Source: Aliiglaciecola lipolytica (GTDB lineage: Bacteria > Pseudomonadota > Gammaproteobacteria > Enterobacterales > Alteromonadaceae). Taken from it: a DNA stretch of 64,000 bases. Shown piece after piece: positions 25,708 to 35,309 of this stretch. Within the stretch, counting starts at the first letter, position 1. Every line of letters begins with the position of its first letter. Under the pieces are notes generated by a model that did no database searches, was not told where the DNA came from, and was given only the letters and a program-made list of their open reading frames with translations. A program made the position numbers and the translations under genes. The stretch covers positions 310,001 to 374,000 of the forward strand of contig NZ_JAHKPT010000004.1 in the NCBI RefSeq assembly GCF_018860635.1, read 5' to 3'.

Positions 25708-28078
25708 ATTAATTGATCTGGCAATCGACAAAACACCTAGTGGCAAGATTGGAACATCCAGTAAACATGATAGTGCTAATCGTCACGTAACAGGTAAAGC
25801 TATTTATGTTGATGATAAAAATTTACCAGCCAATACCTTATTCGCTGCTATCGGAACCAGCAAGATCGCTTGTGGGCAGATTCAAAAACTGGACTTATCA
25901 AAAGTCTGGGCTAGCCCTGGCGTAGTCGATGTAATTACAGTTGAGGATGTTCCAGGGCACGCAGACATTGGGCCTGTATTTAAAGGCGATCCCATACTCA
26001 CCAGCGATCAAATTTCGTTTAATGGTCAGGCTATTTTCGCAGTTTTAGCCACATCTACTCGATTAGCTAGACAAGCTGTTCTAAACGCCGAGATTGAATA
26101 TAGCCCATCATCGGCAACCTTGAGCACTGAAGAAGCTCATCAAAAACAGGAATTTGTGCGTCCTGCGCACAAAATGCAACAGACCCTCCCATCTCAAATT
26201 AAGAACAACAATATTGAGCAAATTGAATCCTGTTTAAAGGTAGGTGGCCAAGAACATTTATACCTCGAAGGTCAAGTTTCAGTTGCTATTCCCCAAGAAG
26301 AAGATCGAATGATGATCTATACATCTAGTCAACATCCAAGCGAAGTGCAAAAATTGGTTGCTGAAGTGCTAGATGTATCAATCAACAAAGTCACCGTTGA
26401 TATGCGTCGCATGGGTGGCGGATTTGGTGGTAAAGAGACACAAGCAGCACAATGGGCATGCATAGCCGCGATTTTGGCCCATCGTCAATCAGTGCCAGTA
26501 AAAATACGCCTACCGAGAATGCAGGATATGCAGGTGACAGGGAAACGTCACCCATTTACTAACAAATATAAAGTGAACATTGATCAAAACGGACTCATTC
26601 AATCCAGTGAATTTGAAATTAATGGTGATTGCGGACACTCCCCTGATTTATCTGATGCAATAGTTGACCGTGCAATGTTTCACGTTGACAACGGCTACTA
26701 CCTCGGTCAAACCGAAGTGGTTGGACATAGATGCAGAACCAATAAAGTATCTCATACCGCTTTCAGAGGATTTGGTGGCCCCCAAGGAATGATAGTTGCT
26801 GAAGACATGCTAGATAAGATTGCTCGGCATAGAAAAATAGACCCGCTCACTGCTAGAAAACGCAACTTGTACCAAAACGTTGGGGTAAATGAAACCCATT
26901 ATGGAATGCCAATCGGGCAAAATGTTCTGCCTGATTTGCTCGAAAAATTGGAACACAGCAGTGATTATTGGAATCGCAGAAAACAAATCCAAGAATTCAA
27001 TCAATCCAGCCCTATTATTAAAAAAGGTTTGGCATTAACTCCGGTAAAATTTGGTATTTCATTTACCGCTAAACACCTTAATCAAGCGGGTGCGCTGCTG
27101 CATGTTTACACTGACGGTAGTATTCAAGTAAACCATGGCGGCACCGAAATGGGTCAAGGGTTACATACTAAAGTGGCGCAAGTGGTAGCGAACGAGTTTG
27201 GCTTGCCAATTGAGAAAATAGAGGTAACAGCAACACGCACCGATAAAGTGCCCAATACCTCTCCCACCGCTGCATCTAGTGGTACAGATATGAATGGTAA
27301 AGCCGCGCAAAATGCGTGTATTGAAATTAAACAACGTTTAGCGCCATTAATGCTCGCGCTATTCGCAAGAGAATCGGCGCAACAACAAAATACAAACCAA
27401 CAATCTGTAAGCGTCAATGATGTAGAGTTTGTCGATCAGCATGTTTGTATTCAGGATTTTAAAATCCCCTTTGCCGAATTGATCCAAGCAGCCTATTTTG
27501 AGCGCATATCACTTTCAACTACCGGCTTCTACCAAACCCCAAAAATTCATTACGATCGGGAAACAGGCAAAGGGCGTCCTTTTTTCTATTTTGCTTACGG
27601 CGCCTCGTGTAGCGAAGTGCTAATTGATACCCTAACCGGTGAAATGCGAGTAGAACGTGTGGATATTCTCCATGATGTCGGTAACAGCCTCAATCCAGCC
27701 ATCGACATTGGCCAAATTGAAGGAGGATTTATACAAGGCATGGGTTGGTTGACCAGCGAAGAATTATTGTGGGATAAAACCGGTAAACTAATTAGTAATA
27801 ATCCCGCAACTTATAAGATTCCAGCAATTGGTGATACCCCTAGGGAATTTAATGTCGAACTTTATCCCCACGCCAACACTGAAAATACCATATACAACTC
27901 TAAAGCGGTGGGCGAACCACCTTTGATGTTGGCGATATCCGTTTGGTGTGCAATTAAGGATGCAATTTCCAGTGTTTCTAACTATGCATTAGATCCACAA
28001 TTAAATACCCCGGCCACCCCTGAGAAAATTCTAAAAGCTTGTCAAAACATCCGTACTTCGATGGACACTCCAGCATGA
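25700..28078 (+). CDS. xdhB: Xanthine dehydrogenase molybdopterin-binding large subunit
   Basis: A 792-residue molybdenum hydroxylase subunit that oxidises hypoxanthine to xanthine and xanthine to urate. Features include MGGGFGGKETQAAQWA, the substrate-region RGFGGPQGM (Arg of bacterial XdhB), GTEMGQGLHTKVAQ for cofactor binding, and the catalytic glutamate in KAVGEPPLML near the C-terminus. Length is typical for the bacterial two-subunit type. Its TGA overlaps the xdhC ATG. Confidence 0.96.
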   Translation: MRKLIDLAIDKTPSGKIGTSSKHDSANRHVTGKAIYVDDKNLPANTLFAAIGTSKIACGQIQKLDLSKVWASPGVVDVITVEDVPGHADIGPVFKGDPILTSDQISFNGQAIFAVLATSTRLARQAVLNAEIEYSPSSATLSTEEAHQKQEFVRPAHKMQQTLPSQIKNNNIEQIESCLKVGGQEHLYLEGQVSVAIPQEEDRMMIYTSSQHPSEVQKLVAEVLDVSINKVTVDMRRMGGGFGGKETQAAQWACIAAILAHRQSVPVKIRLPRMQDMQVTGKRHPFTNKYKVNIDQNGLIQSSEFEINGDCGHSPDLSDAIVDRAMFHVDNGYYLGQTEVVGHRCRTNKVSHTAFRGFGGPQGMIVAEDMLDKIARHRKIDPLTARKRNLYQNVGVNETHYGMPIGQNVLPDLLEKLEHSSDYWNRRKQIQEFNQSSPIIKKGLALTPVKFGISFTAKHLNQAGALLHVYTDGSIQVNHGGTEMGQGLHTKVAQVVANEFGLPIEKIEVTATRTDKVPNTSPTAASSGTDMNGKAAQNACIEIKQRLAPLMLALFARESAQQQNTNQQSVSVNDVEFVDQHVCIQDFKIPFAELIQAAYFERISLSTTGFYQTPKIHYDRETGKGRPFFYFAYGASCSEVLIDTLTGEMRVERVDILHDVGNSLNPAIDIGQIEGGFIQGMGWLTSEELLWDKTGKLISNNPATYKIPAIGDTPREFNVELYPHANTENTIYNSKAVGEPPLMLAISVWCAIKDAISSVSNYALDPQLNTPATPEKILKACQNIRTSMDTPA

Positions 28079-28929
28079 TGAAGAACCAGTGGTTTGATGG
28101 TGTAATGCACTGCCAAAATAACGCAAAAGCTTATGTTGTGTTGACCGTAATGGGGTCTGTAGGATCAACGCCTCGAGCGCAAGGTACCAAAATGGTGGTA
28201 ACCGAAGATCGGATTTTTGACACCATTGGCGGTGGTCAACTTGAACATTTATCGATTAAAAAAGCTCGCGAATTACTCACCCTAAAAAGCCAAAGTCAAC
28301 ATGTAGAGTATTTTCCTTTAGGTGCTAAATTAGCCCAATGCTGTGGCGGTGCGACTCATGTATTATTTGAAGTATTCTGCCAGCACGTTAATCAGTTAAT
28401 GCTTTTCGGCGCAGGTCACGTCGCTCAGGCGCTAGTGCCGATAATATCGCAACTTCCTTTGAATATTGTCTGGGTTGATTCACGCCAAGAGATGTTTGAT
28501 GAAGTAGATAAATCAGAACTTCAGTTACCCACCAATGTAAGCGCCTTAATTGCAGAAGATTGCACCGACGCTTTGGATGAATACCCAGTCAATTACGTAT
28601 TGGTTATGACCCATGATCACCAATTGGATTTTGAACTGGTCCACAAAGCTTTAAATATCGATAGTGTCGAATATTTAGGTTTGATTGGTTCTGCAACAAA
28701 AGCCAAACGTTTTCGAACACGCTTAGCTAATCATGGGATTAGCGCCCCAATGCTAGAAAAATTAGTCTGTCCTGTTGGTATTACTGATATTCCAGGTAAA
28801 CGCCCTATTGAAGTTGCCGTCTCTATTGCCGGTCAACTCATTGGCTTACTCAATAAACATGAATCAAATGAATCGCAAAATAGCCAAGCTGCTTGGTTAC
28901 AAACCAAAGAAATAGCGAAATTATTATGA
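28075..28929 (+). CDS. xdhC: XdhC, molybdenum-cofactor chaperone for xanthine dehydrogenase
   Basis: Binds molybdenum cofactor, promotes its sulfuration and inserts it into XdhB. The start is set at the ATGATG at 28075, which overlaps the xdhB stop by four bases. The longer open frame would begin inside xdhB. The protein (about 284 residues) has the N-terminal XdhC/CoxI domain with GSTPRAQGTKMVV, GGGQLEH and CCGGATHVLFE, and a Rossmann-like C-terminus with LFGAGHVAQAL, MTHDHQLDFEL and LIGSATKAKRF. All family blocks are intact. Confidence 0.93.
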   Translation: MMKNQWFDGVMHCQNNAKAYVVLTVMGSVGSTPRAQGTKMVVTEDRIFDTIGGGQLEHLSIKKARELLTLKSQSQHVEYFPLGAKLAQCCGGATHVLFEVFCQHVNQLMLFGAGHVAQALVPIISQLPLNIVWVDSRQEMFDEVDKSELQLPTNVSALIAEDCTDALDEYPVNYVLVMTHDHQLDFELVHKALNIDSVEYLGLIGSATKAKRFRTRLANHGISAPMLEKLVCPVGITDIPGKRPIEVAVSIAGQLIGLLNKHESNESQNSQAAWLQTKEIAKLL

Positions 28930-29432
28930 CCTTAGATGAACTCAATAAATTACCAGACCACGAAGCTTACACATGGTTTAAAAGTTGCTGTGAATCCTCT
29001 GTTTGGTCTACATTCATGGTGCAGTCTCGACCTTTCACATCAATTGAACAAATTAACGAGGTCGCTAGTCATAAATGGCCTTCACTCACTGAGGAAGACT
29101 ATTTAGAAGCCTTTAAAGCCCATCCAATGATCGGAGATATTGCAACCTTAGAAGCTAAGTTTGCTAATACTTCCGCTTTAGCGGAACAAGAACAAGCCAG
29201 TGCCATAGGCGCAGATCCAAAAGTGTTACAGGAACTTCACCGCTTAAATCAGCAGTACCTTGAAAAAAATCAGTTTATTTTCATTATTTGTGCCACCGGA
29301 CAAAGCGCTGAGAACATGTTAGCTGCGATTCAGAAGCGCATTCATAACGATCGTAAAACTGAAATTGGGTTAGCAGCAGAGCAACAGCTAAAAATTGCAC
29401 TATTAAGAATCAAAAAAGGCTTAACCGCCTAA
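28926..29432 (+). CDS. uraD: OHCU decarboxylase (UraD)
   Basis: Decarboxylates 2-oxo-4-hydroxy-4-carboxy-5-ureidoimidazoline to (S)-allantoin. The start is taken at the ATG at 28926 (ATGA overlap with the xdhC stop), giving 168 residues that begin MTLDELNKLPDHEAY. Family markers are the catalytic His in AHPMIGD, LNQQYLEKNQFIFIICATGQSA and a C-terminal EIGLAAEQQLKIALLRI. The next gene, uraH, produces its substrate. Confidence 0.94.
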   Translation: MTLDELNKLPDHEAYTWFKSCCESSVWSTFMVQSRPFTSIEQINEVASHKWPSLTEEDYLEAFKAHPMIGDIATLEAKFANTSALAEQEQASAIGADPKVLQELHRLNQQYLEKNQFIFIICATGQSAENMLAAIQKRIHNDRKTEIGLAAEQQLKIALLRIKKGLTA

Positions 29433-29447
29433 ACAGAGAAGAAATCT

Positions 29448-29771
29448 ATGAATAGCTTATCTAGTCACGTACTTGATACGGCAGCGGGAAAACCTGTGCC
29501 AGATTTAGCCCTACAACTCACGACTCCTGATGGCAAAATTATTGACGCTCAAACGGATAATGATGGACGTTGTAATCAATGGAGCGACGTTAATTTTATT
29601 GCTGGTCAATATCAATTGCGCTTTTATGTAGAAACCTATTTAATCGAAAAACACGGTGAGAGTTTCTACCCATTCGTTGATGTCAGCTTTAATTTACCTG
29701 AAGACGGCGGCCATTATCATGTCCCTTTATTGATATCGCCGTACGGTTTCAGTAGTTACCGAGGCAGCTAA
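29448..29771 (+). CDS. uraH: 5-hydroxyisourate hydrolase (transthyretin-like, UraH/PucM)
   Basis: A 107-residue hydrolase that opens 5-hydroxyisourate to OHCU. It has the family signatures: an N-terminal SSHVLDTAAGKPVPDLALQL with the catalytic His, a central TDNDGRCN, an FYPFVDVSFN segment, and the C-terminal tetrapeptide YRGS that marks hydroxyisourate hydrolases against true transthyretins. There is no signal peptide, so it is cytoplasmic. It is 15 bases after uraD. Confidence 0.96.
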   Translation: MNSLSSHVLDTAAGKPVPDLALQLTTPDGKIIDAQTDNDGRCNQWSDVNFIAGQYQLRFYVETYLIEKHGESFYPFVDVSFNLPEDGGHYHVPLLISPYGFSSYRGS

Positions 29772-29777
29772 TACTAT

Positions 29778-31106
29778 ATGAAATCAGATTTACAAATATT
29801 TCGCAGTAGTATTTTGCACTTCCCTTTGACAACAAGCTCTCCAGATGAGGGTTACGCGTTCTATAAGGACGGTTATTTGGTTACGCGTAACGGTAAAATC
29901 GAAGCAATTGGCCACTATTCAGCGTTGCCCGACGAGTATGTGTCTTTAGCGGTTGAAGACTACCGAGGTAAGTTGTTAGTTCCAGGCTTCATTGATAGCC
30001 ATTTACATTTCCCACAGACCGAGATGATAGCTAGCTATGGTGAACAGTTACTGCAATGGTTACAAAACTTTACTTTCCCGACAGAAACTAAGTTTCAGAA
30101 CCATGACTATGCCCATGCCATGGCTGAGTTATTTTTAAGCCAGTTATTTTGTAACGGAACCACTACTGCAATGGTGTATTCCAGCGTGCATAAGCAAGCT
30201 ACGGATGCACTTTTTAGCGCCGCGACTGCACATCAAATGGCGCTGATTGCTGGTAAAGTCTGCATGGACCGAAACTGTCCTGAAGATTTACAAGACTGTC
30301 CAACGTCAGCGCAAAAAGACAGCGCTGAACTGATTGAAAAATGGCATAACAAAAATCGCACTAAATACGCATTAACACCAAGATTCGCACCAACAAGCAC
30401 TGAAGCGCAGTTAGCGTCTTTAGGCGAATTAGCGCAACAATACCAAGATGTATATATTCAAACTCACCTATCTGAGAATATGCATGAAATTGCGTGGGTA
30501 AAAGAACTTTATCCACAACATCAACACTATTTAGATGTATATGATCATCATCACCTAGTCAGAAAAGGCAGTGTGTTTGGTCATTGTATTCATTTACAGC
30601 AAGCTGAATGGGATTTATTGGCGCAAACACAAGCAACTATTGCCTTTTGCCCCTCTTCTAATTTGTTCTTAGGCAGCGGCTTATTTAACCTAGACAAAGC
30701 AAGGCAATCATCTGTAAATGTCGCGTTGGCGACCGATGTTGGTGCCGGCACTTCGTTTAATATGCTAAGGACCATGGGGGATGCTTATAAAGTTTGCCAA
30801 CTTAATCATTGTAAGCTGTCTGCATTAAGTGGTCTTTATATGATGACCCAAGGTACCGCAGCGTCATTAGATCTGGAACATAGTATTGGTAATTTAAATC
30901 CAGGTAGTCATGCAGATTTTGTCGTACTGGATCCTAAATTTAGTCAGCTTAGTGAAATAAGAACAGATTCTTTAATAACAGAAGGGACTGTCAACTTACC
31001 CTCTGATGTGTTATTTGCATTGAGCATGTTGGCAGATGAAAGAACCACTGAAGCCACTTACATCGCCGGAAAAGCGGTGTTTAAACAACCCACGAGGAGC
31101 AATTAA
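29778..31106 (+). CDS. guaD: Guanine deaminase
   Basis: A 442-residue zinc amidohydrolase converting guanine to xanthine. It shows PGFIDSHLHFPQTEMIASYG (zinc-binding HxH), the guanine deaminase signature MDRNCPEDLQD, QTHLSENMHEIAWVKELYP, GHCIHLQ and the catalytic region ATDVGAGTSFNMLRTM. All are typical of E. coli and mammalian guanine deaminase. It lies six bases after uraH and abuts puuD directly, with the same operon and likely the same RutR-type control. Confidence 0.95.
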   Translation: MKSDLQIFRSSILHFPLTTSSPDEGYAFYKDGYLVTRNGKIEAIGHYSALPDEYVSLAVEDYRGKLLVPGFIDSHLHFPQTEMIASYGEQLLQWLQNFTFPTETKFQNHDYAHAMAELFLSQLFCNGTTTAMVYSSVHKQATDALFSAATAHQMALIAGKVCMDRNCPEDLQDCPTSAQKDSAELIEKWHNKNRTKYALTPRFAPTSTEAQLASLGELAQQYQDVYIQTHLSENMHEIAWVKELYPQHQHYLDVYDHHHLVRKGSVFGHCIHLQQAEWDLLAQTQATIAFCPSSNLFLGSGLFNLDKARQSSVNVALATDVGAGTSFNMLRTMGDAYKVCQLNHCKLSALSGLYMMTQGTAASLDLEHSIGNLNPGSHADFVVLDPKFSQLSEIRTDSLITEGTVNLPSDVLFALSMLADERTTEATYIAGKAVFKQPTRSN

Positions 31107-32306
31107 ATGGTTTGGATGGACTGGGTATCGTTGTTTATTCGTTGGTTTCACGTTATCGCGGGTGTGGCTTGGATTGGCGCATCATTTTACTTTATTTGGT
31201 TAGATAACAACTTACAGCAACCACCGGAATGGAAAAAGAACAAAGGCATTAAAGGCGATTTGTGGGCGGTTCATGGAGGTGGCTTTTACGAAGTCGCTAA
31301 ATATCAATACGGCCCTGAAAAAATCCCAGAAACCTTACATTGGTTTAAATGGGAAGCCTATACCACTTGGATAAGTGGATTTAGTTTACTTATTTTAGTT
31401 TATTACTTTGGAGCGTCTGCTTTTTTAATCGATCCTAATATTATGGAGTTAACCCAAAGCCAAGCTGTATTAATGGGTTTAGGGTTAATATTTGGCGGCA
31501 TGTTGATGTATGAAGTAGCCTGCCGCAGTCCGTTAGCAAAAAGCCCATTGTTATTCGCGATCTTTCTATTAATACTGTTAACGGTTGCGGCTTGGTTGGC
31601 AACCCAATGGTTTAGCGGGCGTGGCGCTTACATACATATCGGAGCGCTGATTGGAACTATCATGGTGGCAAACGTCTTCTTGCAAATCATGCCGTCACAA
31701 AGAGCCATGGTTGATGCCGTAAAGAACAAACAAGAGGTCGACCCAAGCTGGGGAGAGAAAGCTAAGTTACGCTCAGTACACAACAACTACCTTACCCTAC
31801 CTATTTTGTTCATCATGATTAGCAATCATTATCCCATGACTTATTTACACGAGCAGAACTGGCTAGTGTTGATAGCACTATGTGTGGTTTCGGCATGGAT
31901 AAGACACTTTTTCAATTTAAAACATCTCGGTGTATTTAAACCGTCAATCTTAATTAGTGGTGCTGTGGCTATGCTGGCAATTGCAATTTGGGTTTCTGCT
32001 CCGAATATATTAACCACATCAGAGCCACAAACTAAGCAAGGCACGGAATTAGTCTCTCAAAGCCAAGTGAAACAAGTGTTAGATAGCCACTGCGTTTCTT
32101 GTCATTCAAAAACACCAACAGACCCCATGTTTCCGTCGCCTCCACTGGGCTTAGTTATGGATGATTGGAAAGATGTGGAAAACAAATTAAGCGTCATTTA
32201 TCAACGGGTATTCGTGACTCGTGATATGCCCTTTTTAAATAAAACTCAAATGACAAATGAAGAGCGAAAACTAGTAGCAGATTGGTACCTGCAAAATTTA
32301 AATTAA
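31107..32306 (+). CDS. puuD: PuuD, membrane urate hydroxylase with fused cytochrome c domain
   Basis: Integral-membrane urate oxidase that converts urate to 5-hydroxyisourate and passes electrons to the respiratory chain instead of making peroxide. The 399 residues contain about eight hydrophobic helices, starting with the conserved FIRWFHVIAGVAWIGASFYFI-type segment (about 9-30). A C-terminal cytochrome c domain carries C329-VS-C332-H333. The stop meets the end of convergent hutG with a four-base overlap. It is the last gene of the xdh operon, so xanthine oxidation and urate oxidation are coexpressed. Confidence 0.93.
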   Translation: MVWMDWVSLFIRWFHVIAGVAWIGASFYFIWLDNNLQQPPEWKKNKGIKGDLWAVHGGGFYEVAKYQYGPEKIPETLHWFKWEAYTTWISGFSLLILVYYFGASAFLIDPNIMELTQSQAVLMGLGLIFGGMLMYEVACRSPLAKSPLLFAIFLLILLTVAAWLATQWFSGRGAYIHIGALIGTIMVANVFLQIMPSQRAMVDAVKNKQEVDPSWGEKAKLRSVHNNYLTLPILFIMISNHYPMTYLHEQNWLVLIALCVVSAWIRHFFNLKHLGVFKPSILISGAVAMLAIAIWVSAPNILTTSEPQTKQGTELVSQSQVKQVLDSHCVSCHSKTPTDPMFPSPPLGLVMDDWKDVENKLSVIYQRVFVTRDMPFLNKTQMTNEERKLVADWYLQNLN

Positions 32307-33280
32307 ACGCTATTGTCGATACTCACTGCTTTTGCATGAACTGATTCAAACAAAATACGAGCCGCTAACTTAGCGGTTCGAGAATCAATATCGAATACTG
32401 GATTCAGTTCTGCAATATCCATTAACCTCCATTTAAAATTCATTTGTGCTTGCTGGGTGGTCAACCATCGAATGATGGATATAACAAAAGGCAGCGAAAT
32501 ACCGAAAGAGCTTGGCGCGCTAACACCAGGAGCAAGGGACGCAGAAAAAGCGTCTAAACAAACAGTAACATAAAGTTCGTCAACCTCTTGCAGCATAGGT
32601 GTAAGCAACGCTTTCGCCGCATCTAACTGACAATCTTCATCTAATAAATAGCCTACCTTTAGTGTTTGCGCGCATTGAAACAATGCTTGCGTATTAGCCG
32701 GTTTAGCAACGCCCAAACAGGTATAATGAAATGCCTCAGTGTATTGTTTACAAGCTTGCGCTATTTGGTAAAAAGCGGTACCAGAACTTGCATTAGGCGA
32801 CGGTATGCGCAGATCAAAATGCGCGTCGAAATTGATAATGCCTATTTTAGGTTTTGTTTTAGCCTGCACATTTTTGCGTAAGCCAGAGTAACTGGCCAAG
32901 GCAATTTCGTGTCCGCCGCCCAAACCAATTACAAACGCTGATGAATTTAACGCAGCATTAATTTGTTGAGAATAATTGTGTTGCGCTTCTTCCAGGTTAT
33001 GCTGGGAGTCCACGTTTCCCAGATCTTTAATTGATTTGTCTAAATGCCAAGCCAAACTACACAGACTAGCGCGAATCGCGTTAGGACCGGCTTTCGCCCC
33101 TACTCGGCCTTTATTGACTGCCACACCAAGATCACAACTAAATCCCAATAAAGCGATATCCGTTTGCGACGTGGTTTGTTCCATGACTTGATGCCAGCGA
33201 CGGCTGTTAATTCCGCCTTCATTGTCGACTCGTCCAGTCCAATGAAAATGAGAATTTTGACTAAACAAGCTTGCCTCCAA
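32303..33280 (-). CDS. hutG: Formimidoylglutamase HutG (arginase family)
   Basis: Hydrolyses N-formimidoyl-L-glutamate to glutamate and formamide, the last step of the short histidine degradation route. The 325 residues hold the ureohydrolase manganese motifs GGGHEIA, FDAHFDLR and CLDAFSASLAPGVSAP. The arginase-family fold separates it from the N-formylglutamate deformylase that shares the name hutG in pseudomonads. It overlaps the end of hutI by 20 bases, so hutI-hutG is a coupled unit. Confidence 0.93.
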   Translation of the reverse strand: MEASLFSQNSHFHWTGRVDNEGGINSRRWHQVMEQTTSQTDIALLGFSCDLGVAVNKGRVGAKAGPNAIRASLCSLAWHLDKSIKDLGNVDSQHNLEEAQHNYSQQINAALNSSAFVIGLGGGHEIALASYSGLRKNVQAKTKPKIGIINFDAHFDLRIPSPNASSGTAFYQIAQACKQYTEAFHYTCLGVAKPANTQALFQCAQTLKVGYLLDEDCQLDAAKALLTPMLQEVDELYVTVCLDAFSASLAPGVSAPSSFGISLPFVISIIRWLTTQQAQMNFKWRLMDIAELNPVFDIDSRTAKLAARILFESVHAKAVSIDNSV

Positions 33281-34472
33281 ACCATTTACTAACGGGTTTG
33301 TATTGATTTACTGTATAAACGAGTTGCGCTGGATGGGAAATATCCCATAAACACAAATCGGCTCGGCACCCAGCTTTTATTTCTCCCCGGTCTTTTAAGC
33401 CTAACGCTTTGGCAGCGTTTACGGTAATGCCTCGCAATGCTTCTTCAGGGGTTAGTGCGAATAACACACAAGCCATGTTGGCACAGGTGAGAATTGATGC
33501 GATAGGAGAACTTCCGGGGTTTAAATCGGTGGCTATAGCCATTGGTACTTGTTGCTTTCGTAATGCTTCAATGGGCGGCTTCTGTGTTTCATTTAGGAAG
33601 TAAAACGCGCCAGGAAGCAAAACTGCAACAGTATCGGATAGCTTTAAATTAAATACATCAGATGCAGGCAGATATTCAATGTGATCAACGGATAAAGCAT
33701 GATAATCACATGCTAACTTCGCACCTTTTAAATCACTAAGTTGTTCTACATGAGCTTTAATCGTTAGCCCAAACTGTTGAGCAGCTTTAAATACTCGCTC
33801 ACATTGAGCTGGACTAAAACCGATACTTTCACAAAACACATCCACACTGTCAGCTAACTTTAATTCGCTTATTTTAGGCATGACCTCGTCACAAACGAAA
33901 TCAATATAAGCATCCGCGTCCTGAGCGAATTCGGCTGGCAACGCATGGGCACCCAAGTAAGTTGCAAGAATCTTAACGGGTAATTCGTCACTTAATTTTT
34001 TCGCAACTTGTAGCATTTTTATTTCAGTGTCTAAGTCCAAACCGTAACCTGATTTGACTTCCAACGTTGTGACACCTTCATTGACTAACGCAGTAGCCCT
34101 TAATATTGCAGACGCTAATAACTCATCTGCTGTCGCTTTACGGGTTGCGTTTACGGTACTTTTTATGCCACCACCTTTAGCAGCAATACTTTGATAACTT
34201 TCACCGTTGAGTCGCCTTTCAAATTCATTGGCACGGTCACCGCCATACACTAGATGAGTATGACAATCGATAAAGCCGGGTAATATCCACTTTCCACCGC
34301 CATCAAATTTGCTTTTAGCATTTCCAGAAAAATTAGACAATTCACCAACATAAACGATGCGCTCGCCGTCTATTGTGATGCAGCCATTTTTTATTTCGCC
34401 ATAGGGGGCAGAGCCAGTCAACATAGTAGCTATTTGAACGTTGTAAATAAGGTAATCGCAGGGATTCGACAT
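33261..34472 (-). CDS. hutI: Imidazolonepropionase HutI
   Basis: Zinc/iron amidohydrolase that opens imidazolonepropionate to formimidoylglutamate. I choose the ATG at 34472 (AGAGATCTT before it). The open frame extends upstream only to a GTG without a site. The protein has about 403 residues, with FIDCHTHLVYGGDRANEFE, a GGIKSTVNATRKA block, KSGYGLDLDTEIKML, HVEQLSDLKGA and ATDLNPGSSP. Divergent hutC starts 98 bases away with a HutC operator between. Confidence 0.95.
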   Translation of the reverse strand: MSNPCDYLIYNVQIATMLTGSAPYGEIKNGCITIDGERIVYVGELSNFSGNAKSKFDGGGKWILPGFIDCHTHLVYGGDRANEFERRLNGESYQSIAAKGGGIKSTVNATRKATADELLASAILRATALVNEGVTTLEVKSGYGLDLDTEIKMLQVAKKLSDELPVKILATYLGAHALPAEFAQDADAYIDFVCDEVMPKISELKLADSVDVFCESIGFSPAQCERVFKAAQQFGLTIKAHVEQLSDLKGAKLACDYHALSVDHIEYLPASDVFNLKLSDTVAVLLPGAFYFLNETQKPPIEALRKQQVPMAIATDLNPGSSPIASILTCANMACVLFALTPEEALRGITVNAAKALGLKDRGEIKAGCRADLCLWDISHPAQLVYTVNQYKPVSKWFGGKLV

Positions 34473-34519
34473 AAGATCTCTATAGTACCGTTGCACGAGT
34501 AATCAGTGTACTTGCGGTA

Positions 34520-34535
34520 ACTTGTATATACAAGT
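34520..34535. promoter_or_regulatory. HutC operator between hutI and hutC
   Basis: ACTTGTATATACAAGT is a perfect 16-bp palindrome in the hutI/hutC divergent promoter region. Its core TTGTATATACAA is the known type of site bound by HutC repressors. Placement 48 bases from hutI and 36 bases from hutC fits repression of both directions with relief by urocanate. Confidence 0.85.
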
Positions 34536-34570
34536 AAGATGCATTTTATTTACAATTAATTAACAGCTTA

Positions 34571-35278
34571 ATGGCCTCACATTTTGTCAAAATAAAATCC
34601 CATCTATTGGCACAAATAGCCAATGGCACAATGCAGCATGGGGATAAGGTTCCTTCTGAAAATAAACTAGCTGAACAATTTGGTGTTAGCCGGATGACGG
34701 CACGAAGAGCGCTGACAGATTTAGTTAACGAAGGGATCTTATTACGTTCGCAAGGTTTAGGAACCTTTGTGAATGATCAGCGACCTATGAGTTCAATGTT
34801 AGAAATTAATAGTATTGATGACGAAGTTTTAAAACGGGGTCATAGTTATTCGAATCAGGTGATATGCCAACAAAAAATATTTGCCAATACACATCAAGCA
34901 AATTTGTTAGGGATGGCTGTCGGGTCTCTTGTTTACAATACTAAAATAATTCACCTAGAAAACGATACGCCTATTCAATTAGAAGACCGTTTAGTAAATC
35001 CTCATTATGCACAAGATTACATCGAGCAGGATTTTAACAATACAACGGCTAATCGCTATCTTAATCAGGTTGCCCCACTAACCGAAGCAGACCATGTAAT
35101 AGAAGCTTTATTACCTACACCAGACATTGCAGCGGCACTATCTGTTGCTATAGAACAACCTTGTTTATTGATTTCACGTCGTACCTTTTCAGCTAAAGGC
35201 ATAGTGAGTTTTGCCAGCCTTTACCATCCAGGCAATCGATATCGATTGGGTGGCCACCTAGACTTTCAGGCTCTTTAA
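34571..35278 (+). CDS. hutC: HutC, GntR-family histidine utilisation repressor
   Basis: A 235-residue repressor with an N-terminal winged helix ([32 protein letters not shown], about 24-55) and a C-terminal UTRA ligand domain with [19 protein letters not shown] and [19 protein letters not shown]. The second segment is a HutC hallmark. The usual inducer is urocanate. It precedes hutU by 31 bases and is probably cotranscribed with hutUH under autocontrol through the palindrome upstream. Confidence 0.93.
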   Translation: MASHFVKIKSHLLAQIANGTMQHGDKVPSENKLAEQFGVSRMTARRALTDLVNEGILLRSQGLGTFVNDQRPMSSMLEINSIDDEVLKRGHSYSNQVICQQKIFANTHQANLLGMAVGSLVYNTKIIHLENDTPIQLEDRLVNPHYAQDYIEQDFNNTTANRYLNQVAPLTEADHVIEALLPTPDIAAALSVAIEQPCLLISRRTFSAKGIVSFASLYHPGNRYRLGGHLDFQAL

Positions 35279-35309
35279 CAAGAGTCCTCTAATTGAGAGA
35301 CATTCAAGC

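Noticed and set aside
28039-28074. Longer N-terminus for XdhC beginning inside xdhB
   Set aside because: The ATGATG overlapping the xdhB stop is a typical coupled start, and the added residues do not belong to the family.
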